Notes under the pieces: model-generated
The model's input: only the letters and a program-made list of their open reading frames with translations
The model's database searches: none
What the model was told of the DNA's origin: nothing
Shown here: positions 34,863 to 41,749 of the stretch, one piece after another
How positions within the stretch are numbered: position 1 is the first letter of the stretch
How the letters are laid out: every line of letters starts with the position of its first letter
Translations under genes and position numbers: made by a program
Assembly: GCF_004345365.1 (NCBI RefSeq)
Contig: NZ_SLVF01000003.1
Location: 124,001 to 188,000, forward strand
DNA length: 64,000 nt
Reading direction: 5' to 3'
Source: Kribbella sp. VKM Ac-2568
GTDB taxonomy: Bacteria > Actinomycetota > Actinomycetes > Propionibacteriales > Kribbellaceae

Positions 34863-35444
34863 TTAGGGCGTACGGCCGATGAAGCCCAGGAGGCGGTCCT
34901 GCAGCGGGGCGTCGGCCGGTACCACGACCTCCGGGCCGAAGACCTCGATGCCTGGGCCGAAGGCGTCCGGGGTGCGGTACATCTCGATCACCTCGGATGG
35001 GATCGAGGAGTTGCTCGACCACAACCGCTCGACGTCGCCGGGGTCCATGGTCTCGTCCTGGCCGGTCGCCCGGGCCAGGTCCCAGCCGTGCAGGACCAGG
35101 TCGTCGCTGATCACCTGATCGATGTGCGCCTCGGTCGTCATCCGGCCGGCCGGGGTGTCGGACTCCTGCTTCGCGAGCGCCGGATCGTCCAGCACCGCCT
35201 CGACCGCGGCCCGCGCCGCCTGGAACGCCGCCAGCGGGTCCTCCTGCACGGTGGTGGCTCGGTCGAGGGATCGGCCGGCCGGCATCAGCATGTAGCCGTG
35301 CATCCCGACGATGTGGTCGACCACATCACGCGCCGTCCACTTCTCGCACGGTGACTGGTCGCCCCACTGCTCCGGCCGCACCGCGGCGACCTTCTGCTCG
35401 AACGCCTCCGCCCGGCGGCGATAGCGCTCCGCGATCTCTTCCAT
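34863..35444 (-). CDS. DinB-like/TIGR03086-type metal-binding protein
   Basis: The 193-aa protein starts at ATG 35444 (MEEIAERYRRRAEAFEQKV) after a purine-rich GGGGGAGGG. The motif SPCEKWTARDVVDHIVGMHG, followed by ISDDLVLHGWDLARATGQ, is typical of the mycothiol-dependent maleylpyruvate-isomerase/DinB superfamily with three His ligands. These actinobacterial proteins may be mycothiol transferases, but most are uncharacterised. It is a single gene. Confidence 0.83.
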   Translation of the reverse strand: MEEIAERYRRRAEAFEQKVAAVRPEQWGDQSPCEKWTARDVVDHIVGMHGYMLMPAGRSLDRATTVQEDPLAAFQAARAAVEAVLDDPALAKQESDTPAGRMTTEAHIDQVISDDLVLHGWDLARATGQDETMDPGDVERLWSSNSSIPSEVIEMYRTPDAFGPGIEVFGPEVVVPADAPLQDRLLGFIGRTP

Positions 35445-35548
35445 CTCGCCCTCCCCCTTGCACTCGGCACCCGGCGCTCGGTCGGCCGCCGTGGCGACGA
35501 GTATGCACCTCCGCTCGGACAGTCTGAAGGCACCGCGAGGGCCGGAGT

Positions 35549-36097
35549 GGCCGCGGCACGATCCGGGCGATCTCCCTCGGCGTGAACCACGCGGACGTCG
35601 CGGCCCGCTTCCTCCGCGAGACGGGCCCGTCCGGCCCGGACTGCATCCTGCTCGCCGGTCGCTACACCCTGCTCGACCAGACCGGCGCCGACGAACTCCT
35701 CCCGCTCTGCCACGACCTCGGCGTCGCAGTACTGGCCGCCGGCGTCTTCCAGGGTGGCGTGCTCGCCGACTCCTCCGACGGAGCCCCGCACGGCTATAGC
35801 ACGGTCCCCAGCGCACTTGCTGCGCGCATCAGCGGACTACGCACGCTCTGCCGCCAGTACGACGTACCGCTGCTGGCCGCCGCGATGCAGTTCCCGCTCG
35901 CACACCCATCCGTCCCAGCCGTGGTCGTCGGCGCCCGGAGCCCGGCCGAGATCTCCGAGGTGGCGTCCCTGCTCGACGAGGAGATCCCGGCCGATTTCTG
36001 GTCGGCGCTCGAGCGGGAAGGCTTGATCGCCGCGAGCGCGTGGGCCGGTGTACCGAGCCCGGTCTCGGTACGGTCGGTCGGCGGGTGGGCTGGCTGA
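35549..36097 (+). pseudogene. Aldo/keto reductase, C-terminal remnant
   Basis: The readable frame begins near 35549 (GTIRAISLGVNHADVAARFLRE) and continues through DCILLAGRYTLLDQTGADELLPLC, AVLAAGVFQGGVLA and VVGARSPAEISEVASLL. This is the second half of a D-threo-aldose/pyridoxal-dehydrogenase-like aldo/keto reductase. The first ~150 residues, including catalytic Asp, Tyr, Lys and His, are absent; upstream is the promoter of the divergent DinB-like gene. A GTG at 35582 gives a 171-aa ORF that cannot be a working enzyme by itself. Confidence 0.78.
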
Positions 36098-36148
36098 TGA
36101 CCGGCCGGACTGGTTACGGTCAGGGTCTGGCGACCGGAGGGTGGACCG

Positions 36149-36493
36149 ATGCGGTTCATGTTGATGCACAAGTCCAACGAGGGGCTCGAGGCGGGCCAGC
36201 CACCTGACCCCGACATGCTGGCGCGCGCCGACGCGGTCCTCGAGGAGATGCGCCAGGCCGGCGTCCTGCTCACCGCCGAGGGCCTGCTCCCGAGCTCCCG
36301 CGGCGCCAGAGTCGCCTTCCCGGAGGGCAAGGAGGCCCGAGTCATCGACGGCCCCTTCACCGAGACGAAGGAACTCGTCGCCGGCGTCTCGATCATCCGC
36401 GTCGACTCCAAGGACGAAGCCGTCCGCTGGGCCCTCCGCTTCGCCGCCGCCGACCCCGGCACCGAAATAAACATCTTCGAAATAGCCGACTGA
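36149..36493 (+). CDS. YciI/DGPF-domain protein
   Basis: The 114-aa protein starts at ATG 36149 (MRFMLMHKSN) with GGAGG seven bases upstream. It has the family core RVIDGPFTETKELVAGVSIIRV (DGPF motif) and ends in INIFEIAD. YciI-like proteins have a ferredoxin-like fold and are often near sigma factors; no sigma gene is adjacent here. Function unknown. Confidence 0.87.
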   Translation: MRFMLMHKSNEGLEAGQPPDPDMLARADAVLEEMRQAGVLLTAEGLLPSSRGARVAFPEGKEARVIDGPFTETKELVAGVSIIRVDSKDEAVRWALRFAAADPGTEINIFEIAD

Positions 36494-36545
36494 CCGGCCC
36501 GCCGATGCGACCAGCCCGGGAAGCCGGGTCTGCGGCCGGTGGAGG

Positions 36546-37778
36546 TCACCCCGGCGGACGTCCCAGGCGGAGCGTCAGGGCCAGAGCAGCCGCGGCGGTC
36601 AGACAGATGGCGGCGGTGGCGAGGATCAGCGAGCGGTAGCCGACGGTGGTGGCGATGACGGCGGCGCCGAGAGGGGCGGTCGCTCGGGCGATGGTGGTGG
36701 GCGTGCTGAGGATGCCCGCGATGGTCGCGTAGTTCTGGTCGCCGTACCGGTCGAGCAGGATCGCAGGGATCGCGATCGAGGCAACGCCGAAGCCCAGACC
36801 GAACAGCACCAGACAGCCGGCCGCACCGGCGACGGTCCGGCCGATGAACGGCAGCAGCCCGATCGCAGCAGCTTGCAAGGCGATGATGACCGCCGTGATC
36901 GACGCTATGCGCAACCACCGCTGCAACACCGTCGTAAGCACCCGGCCGGTGACCGACAACAGCCCGAGCAGGCCCGTGAGGCTCGCGGCGACCGTGGCCG
37001 AATGTCCGAGCCTGGTGAGAAACACGACCAGGTGAACCGCCACGATCGCGAGCGCCGCACCGTGCAGGACGAAGGCGAACGCGAGCAGCCAGAAGCCGAC
37101 GTCGCGGAGCACCCGGCCCGGCGAACCACTCCGGCGCTCTCGTCCGGCAACCGGCCGCGTACCGCGCAACGCGACCGCGTGCAGCGGAACGGTGACCACG
37201 GCAACGATCAGCGCGAGCACGACCAACGCGCCACGCCAGCCGTAGGCGTGGACGAGCAGTCCGGTCAGCGGGATGAAGATCGAACTGGCGAAGCCGGCGA
37301 CCAGGGTGACGCCCAGCAACGCGTTGGTCCGCTTCCCCGCAGCGGTGACCGCGACGATCACGGCGAACGCCGGCTGGTACAACACCATGGCCGATGCGGC
37401 GCCGACAGCGACGAACACCCCATAGAGCGCGACAGCCGTCTGAACCTGCGACCACCCCAGCACCGCCGCGGCACCGAGCAGTGAACCCGCGGTCATCAGA
37501 GCATGTCCACCGTGACGATCCAGCCAGCGGCCGACGGGTATCGCCAGTGCCGCGCTCACCAGTACTGCGAGGGTCAGCGCGCCCGTGACCGTCGGCGCGG
37601 AGATCCCGAGGTCAGTGCTCATCGGCTCGAGCAGCACGCTGAACGCGTAGTACAGGACGCCGTAGCCGATGGTGGTGCTGACGGCCAGCGCGGCAACCAC
37701 GTCAGACCGCGAACCGCCGCGGCGACCACCTGTCCCGGCAGAACCGGTGTCGGTGACCGTCGCGGCGGTGCGGAGCAT
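36546..37778 (-). CDS. Major facilitator superfamily transporter in an arsenic-type cluster
   Basis: The 410-aa protein has about 12 transmembrane helices and the MFS loop motif GRWLDRHGG after helix 2. ATG 37778 shares one base with the stop of the flavoprotein gene (TGATG), so the two are translated together. Context (ArsR and flavoprotein) suggests export of an arsenical or related oxyanion. However, no motif proves the substrate, and it is not an ArsB- or Acr3-type carrier. Confidence 0.85.
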   Translation of the reverse strand: MLRTAATVTDTGSAGTGGRRGGSRSDVVAALAVSTTIGYGVLYYAFSVLLEPMSTDLGISAPTVTGALTLAVLVSAALAIPVGRWLDRHGGHALMTAGSLLGAAAVLGWSQVQTAVALYGVFVAVGAASAMVLYQPAFAVIVAVTAAGKRTNALLGVTLVAGFASSIFIPLTGLLVHAYGWRGALVVLALIVAVVTVPLHAVALRGTRPVAGRERRSGSPGRVLRDVGFWLLAFAFVLHGAALAIVAVHLVVFLTRLGHSATVAASLTGLLGLLSVTGRVLTTVLQRWLRIASITAVIIALQAAAIGLLPFIGRTVAGAAGCLVLFGLGFGVASIAIPAILLDRYGDQNYATIAGILSTPTTIARATAPLGAAVIATTVGYRSLILATAAICLTAAAALALTLRLGRPPG

Positions 37779-39223
37779 CAGTTGCAGCAGCCCTTTTGGT
37801 TGGTGGGCTCGGAGTCGACGATTGTGAGGAGGCCGCCAGCGATGCCGGTGGCAAGGCCTCGGTTGGCTGGGACGGCCAGGTCAACTGCCTGCGGCGCGGG
37901 ACCGCAGCAGCCTCCGGTGGACGCGGAGTCGCTGTCGCCGTAGGCGAGGTTCGAGGAGCAGACGCCGGTTTCGGGGAGGGCTAGTTGGACGTCGCGCGCG
38001 GCGGCCCAGTCGCCGGCGAGGGCAGCTACCACTGAGCGGGCTTGCTCGTAGCCGGTGGCGAGGAGGAACGTCGGGGCGCGGCCGTACGACTTCGCGCCGA
38101 TCGCGTAGTAGCCCGGCTCCGGGTGGGCGAGCTCGTCGGCACCGTGCGGCGGGACCGTGCCGCAGGAGTGCTGATTCGGGTCGATCAGCGGCGCCAGCGC
38201 CCGCGTAGACCCGAGGATCGGATCCAGGTCGAGCCGCAACTCCCCGACGACCCCGTGATCAGGACGGAACCCGGTCGAGTTCACGACTGTGTCAGCGACG
38301 ACTCTCCGGTCGCCCGCGGCAAGTTCGACCCGGCCGTCGGCGGTCTTCGCGACGGCCTCGATCCGGAAGCTGCTGACCAGTTCGACCCGGCCCGAGCGGA
38401 CGAGCTTGTGGAGGCGGGAGCCGAGGGCGCCTCGAGCCGGGAGTTCGTCGGCGTCGCCGCCGCCGTAGGTGCGCGCTTGGTCGGCGCCGCGGACCACCCA
38501 GACCACTTCGGTACCGGGGACCTGTTCGGCCAGTTCGCCGAGATCCAGCAGCGTCGTCGCGGCCGAGTGCCCCGCGCCGACGACCGCAGTACGGCGGCCG
38601 GCGAAGCGCTCGCGGTCACGGCCCAGCACGTCGGGAAGCGCGCGGGAGATCGACCCCGCAGCGTCATCCTCGCCGCGCGCGGGAATGCCTGAGCCGCCGA
38701 GCACGTTCGGGCGGCGCCAGGTGCCGGCTGCGTCGACCACCGCCGAGGCGAGGAGTTCGGCGCCATCCGCCAGCCGGACTAGGAACGGCGCCTCCTCGCG
38801 GCCCGCAGTACGGATGCGGTCGAAGCCGAGGCGGGTCACGGCGACCACGGGCGCGTTGTAGCGGATCTTGTCGGTCAGCGGCGCGGTCTTCGCCAACGGC
38901 GCGAGGTAGGAGTCGATCAGGTCGCCGCCCGTTGGCAGGGTGTCGGGATCGGGCGCGTTCCAGCCACCCGCCTGTTCGAGCAGCCGCCGAGCGGCCGAGT
39001 CGATGTCGTAGCGCCAAGGACTGAAGAGCTTGACGTGCCGCCACTCGTCGATCGCGGCGGCGACGCCCGGACCGGACTCCAGCACCACGAAGTCGAGGCC
39101 GCGTTCGACCAGGTGAGACGCCGCGGCCAGGCCGATCGGGCCCGCGCCGATGACGACAACAGGCAGGCCGTGGAGGTCGGCCGGCACCTGCGTCCCGTGT
39201 GATTCCGGGTGGGTGACACTCAT
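37778..39223 (-). CDS. ArsO-like FAD/NAD(P) flavoprotein with Cys-Cys tail
   Basis: The 481-aa protein starts at ATG 39223 (MSVTHPESHG). FAD motif VVVIGAGPIGLAAASHL (about 20-36) and a second nucleotide site TAVVGAGHSAATTLLDLG mark a flavin monooxygenase-like enzyme. VVNSTGFRPDH is the conserved C-terminal strand. The tail carries GGCCGPAP (Cys439-440) and ends in KGCCN (Cys479-480), vicinal Cys pairs suited to bind As(III). It lies between the divergent arsR and the coupled MFS gene. Role is inferred: oxidation or reduction of an arsenical, or handing it to the carrier. Confidence 0.82.
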   Translation of the reverse strand: MSVTHPESHGTQVPADLHGLPVVVIGAGPIGLAAASHLVERGLDFVVLESGPGVAAAIDEWRHVKLFSPWRYDIDSAARRLLEQAGGWNAPDPDTLPTGGDLIDSYLAPLAKTAPLTDKIRYNAPVVAVTRLGFDRIRTAGREEAPFLVRLADGAELLASAVVDAAGTWRRPNVLGGSGIPARGEDDAAGSISRALPDVLGRDRERFAGRRTAVVGAGHSAATTLLDLGELAEQVPGTEVVWVVRGADQARTYGGGDADELPARGALGSRLHKLVRSGRVELVSSFRIEAVAKTADGRVELAAGDRRVVADTVVNSTGFRPDHGVVGELRLDLDPILGSTRALAPLIDPNQHSCGTVPPHGADELAHPEPGYYAIGAKSYGRAPTFLLATGYEQARSVVAALAGDWAAARDVQLALPETGVCSSNLAYGDSDSASTGGCCGPAPQAVDLAVPANRGLATGIAGGLLTIVDSEPTNQKGCCN

Positions 39224-39305
39224 GAGTTCGTCTCCAAGCTGGGGCGTCGGCGGCAGCAGATTCGGCGCCCTGAAATAGATGGTCATCGAAACAACGAGAC
39301 CAACC

Positions 39306-39347
39306 TTGCCTCTTGAATAGACAGCTGTCAAGATAGACGCATGTCTA
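39306..39347 (+). promoter_or_regulatory. arsR promoter (leaderless) and ArsR-type operator region
   Basis: TTGCCT (39306-39311), 17 bases, CAAGAT (39329-39334), six bases and then the ATG suggest a leaderless arsR transcript. Two palindromes overlap it: GACAGCTGTC (39320-39329) and TAGAC-gcat-GTCTA (39334-39347). Both resemble metalloregulator half-sites, and one covers the start codon. Confidence 0.62.
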
Positions 39348-39748
39348 AACAACCGGCGCCCAGCGGGCTCGTGGCCGACCTCGTGGACGATGCCGGCGGT
39401 TGCTGTACGCCGATCAGCGAATCCGCGCTCGACCCGGCCCAGGCGATCGAGGGCGCGACCGTCTTCAAGGCGCTCTCCGACCCGATCCGGCTTCGGCTGA
39501 TGTCGATCATCGCCTCGGCCGGCGACGAGCTCTGCGTCTGCGACATCACCCCGCGATTCGACGTCAGCGGCCCGACGATCTCCCACCACCTGCGCGTACT
39601 GCGCGAGGCCGGCCTGGTCGACTGCGAGCGCCGTGGCACCTGGGTCTACTACTGGCCGATCCCCGACCGCCTCCAGTGGCTCTCCAGCCTTCTGGCCACC
39701 CCCGTGAACACCCCGGAAGAGTCCAGAGTGATCAGAAGGTCTCGCTGA
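39341..39748 (+). CDS. arsR: ArsR/SmtB-family metalloregulator
   Basis: The 135-aa protein has the winged helix FKALSDPIRLRLMSII ... SGPTISHHLRVLREAGLV. The metal site is the alpha-3 motif ELCVCD (Cys65, Cys67), typical of As(III)/Sb(III) sensors. Cys21-Cys22 near the N-terminus may add a third ligand. It would release the divergent promoters of flavoprotein and MFS genes on binding As(III). Its 3' end overlaps the convergent monooxygenase gene by 17 bases. Confidence 0.9.
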   Translation: MSKQPAPSGLVADLVDDAGGCCTPISESALDPAQAIEGATVFKALSDPIRLRLMSIIASAGDELCVCDITPRFDVSGPTISHHLRVLREAGLVDCERRGTWVYYWPIPDRLQWLSSLLATPVNTPEESRVIRRSR

Positions 39749-40022
39749 CACCTTCTTCTGCGGTGACGAGAGCATCGATCGCGGCGAAGAAGCGAGCGAT
39801 GCCGGGGAGGTTGCCGCCCTTGGCACGAGAGGCGGCGAAGTCCTCGGGCGTCGCCCACTCGACGATGTCCAGCCACTCGCCGTCCGGCAGGCGCACCAAC
39901 TGCGCGCGGATGAACCCGGTCCGGTCGGCCTCGAAGTCCTGCAGCATGCCCGGCCGCGAGGCGAGCAGTTCGTCGGTCTTCTCGGCCGCCACCTTGAACC
40001 GGGTCAGTTCGATCGTGCTCAT
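39732..40022 (-). CDS. Antibiotic biosynthesis monooxygenase (ABM) domain protein
   Basis: The 96-aa protein starts at ATG 40022 (MSTIELTRFKV) with GGAG seven bases upstream; two extra in-frame ATGs lie just before. The ferredoxin-like ABM fold is suggested by IELTRFKVA, FIRAQLVRLPDGEWLDIVEWAT and a final helix. Cofactor-free oxygenases and many uncharacterised proteins share it. Its 3' end overlaps arsR tail to tail. Confidence 0.8.
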   Translation of the reverse strand: MSTIELTRFKVAAEKTDELLASRPGMLQDFEADRTGFIRAQLVRLPDGEWLDIVEWATPEDFAASRAKGGNLPGIARFFAAIDALVTAEEGVSETF

Positions 40023-40034
40023 CGCCATCTCCAC

Positions 40035-40070
40035 TAGTCATCGATCCTGATAGTCACTATTGATGACTAT
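40035..40070. promoter_or_regulatory. TAGTCA inverted-repeat cluster upstream of the ABM gene
   Basis: TAGTCATC (40035-40042) is mirrored by GATGACTA (40062-40069). An inner pair, ATAGTCA (40050-40056) and TGACTAT (40064-40070), shares the right arm. The patch is distinctly AT-richer than its surroundings and lies between the ABM and GNAT genes, suggesting a repressor site of the MarR or TetR kind. Confidence 0.5.
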
Positions 40071-40085
40071 ATCCTGCACCAGTGA

Positions 40086-40529
40086 TCAGGAGTTGGGAAG
40101 GGCGAGGTGCAGCAGTGGGTAGGGCTTGCCGAGGCCGTCCAGGGCTGAGCGCCCGACCTGGTGGAAGCCCTCGTGCAGGTAGAAGCCGACCGCCTGCGGG
40201 TTCTGCTCGTTGACGTCGACGGTGGTCGCGCCGAAGACGGAGACAGCGTGCTGGAGCAGCAGCCTCCCGCCGCCCTGACCGCGGACGGCCGGATCGAGGA
40301 ACAGCATCTCGACCTTGTCCCCCTCCACCCCGACGAAGCCGACCAGCAGATCGTCGTCGTCCCGCAGTACGGCGAGGTGCTGGATCTCGCCGAAGGAGGC
40401 GTGCACCAACGGACGGAACAGCGCGATATCCGCATCGGTGACGAAATCGTGCGTCGCCCGGACCGACGCCTCCCACACCAGCGTCGCCCGGTCGTGCTCG
40501 TCGTCCCGGATCTGCGTAACCCTCACCAC
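40086..40529 (-). CDS. GNAT-family N-acetyltransferase
   Basis: The 147-aa protein starts at GTG 40529 or the next GTG at 40526. Acetyl-CoA-binding motif A is seen as MLFLDPAVRGQGGGRLLLQHAV, and the C-terminal VNEQNPQAVGFYLHEGFHQVG is the typical motif B with Tyr. The acceptor substrate is unknown. It is a single gene upstream of the ABM regulatory patch. Confidence 0.87.
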   Translation of the reverse strand: MVRVTQIRDDEHDRATLVWEASVRATHDFVTDADIALFRPLVHASFGEIQHLAVLRDDDDLLVGFVGVEGDKVEMLFLDPAVRGQGGGRLLLQHAVSVFGATTVDVNEQNPQAVGFYLHEGFHQVGRSALDGLGKPYPLLHLALPNS

Positions 40530-40588
40530 AACCCCCTGATCAGCCCTCCCCGCGACGGTAGAACGGCAGCCCGGGTCGCGCGACCGGA

Positions 40589-41749
40589 TTAGCTCTCCAG
40601 GTTGGTGGCGGCCCAGCCGGCGATGTCGTCGCGGCGGATCGCGGCGGCCATCAGGTCGGGAAAGAGATCGGGGGTGCAGGCGAAGGTCGGGATGCCCAGG
40701 TCGGCGAAGGCGGCCGCGTTGTCGGCATCGTAGGACGGGGTGCCCGAGTCGGCGAGGGCGAGCAACGCGATCAGCTGGACCCCGGAATCCACCAGGGAAC
40801 GAGCCCGGCGGAGCAACTCCTCCCGCGAGCCACCTTCGTACAGGTCGCTCACCAGCACCATCACCGTCTCCGCCGGGCGACTGACCAGACCCTCGCAGTA
40901 CGCCAGGGCGCGGTTGATGTCGGTACCGCCGCCGAGCTGGGTGCCGAAGAGGACGTCGACCGGGTCGTCCAGTTCCTCGGTCAGATCCACCACCGCGGTG
41001 TCGAAGACGACCAGGCTGGTCCGCAGTGCCCGCATCGACCCCAGTACTGCGCCGAACAGGCTCGCGTACACGACCGACTCCGCCATCGACCCCGACTGGT
41101 CGATCGCCAGCACCACATCGCGTTGCACGCTGTGGTTGCGGCGGGCATAGCCAACCAGCCGGTCCGGCACGATCGTGCCGAGCGAGGGCGAGAAGTGCTT
41201 CAGGTTGGCGCGGATCGTCCGGTCCCAGTCGATGTCGGAGTGACGCGGCCGCCCGGTCCGGCCGGCTCGGTCGAGCGCACCGGTCACGGCTGCCCGGGTC
41301 CGCTCGGCCAGGCGTTCCTCGAGCTCGACCACCACTCGGCGGACGACGTCGCGGGCGGTGTGCTTGGTCTCCTCCGGCATCACCTCGTTCAGGGCCAGCA
41401 AGGTGCTGACGAGATGGACATCGGGCTCGACAGCGTTGAGGAGCTCGGGCTCCATCAGCATCCGGGTGATGCCGAGCCGCTCGACCGCGTCACGCTGCAT
41501 CACCTGAACGACCGTGCTCGGGAAGTAGGTCCGGATGTCGCCCAGCCAACGAGCCACCCGCGGCGCCGACGAACCCAGTCCGGCCGATCGCTTGGTCCCC
41601 GGCTCGCCCCGCTCCGCGTCGTACAAAGCAGCCAGGGCGGCGTCGACGGATCTGTCGGCGGCGGACAACGTTGTACCGGTCTCCGGGTCGGCCTCGCTGC
41701 CGAGCACCATCCGCCAGCGGCGCATGCGTTCGTCGTCGGACACGGTCAC
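40589..41749 (-). CDS. vWA-domain protein of the MoxR operon (CoxE-like)
   Basis: The 386-aa protein starts at GTG 41749, overlapping the DUF5682 stop by four bases (GTGA). The N-terminal half is helical. The vWA domain (about 208-386) has an intact MIDAS: DVVLAIDQSGSM near 209-220, GGGTDINRAL and LVSDLYEGGS. Such CoxE-type proteins partner MoxR ATPases, as chelatase subunits ChlD or BchD do with ChlI. It is the last gene of a five-gene, fully overlapping operon. Confidence 0.88.
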   Translation of the reverse strand: MTVSDDERMRRWRMVLGSEADPETGTTLSAADRSVDAALAALYDAERGEPGTKRSAGLGSSAPRVARWLGDIRTYFPSTVVQVMQRDAVERLGITRMLMEPELLNAVEPDVHLVSTLLALNEVMPEETKHTARDVVRRVVVELEERLAERTRAAVTGALDRAGRTGRPRHSDIDWDRTIRANLKHFSPSLGTIVPDRLVGYARRNHSVQRDVVLAIDQSGSMAESVVYASLFGAVLGSMRALRTSLVVFDTAVVDLTEELDDPVDVLFGTQLGGGTDINRALAYCEGLVSRPAETVMVLVSDLYEGGSREELLRRARSLVDSGVQLIALLALADSGTPSYDADNAAAFADLGIPTFACTPDLFPDLMAAAIRRDDIAGWAATNLES

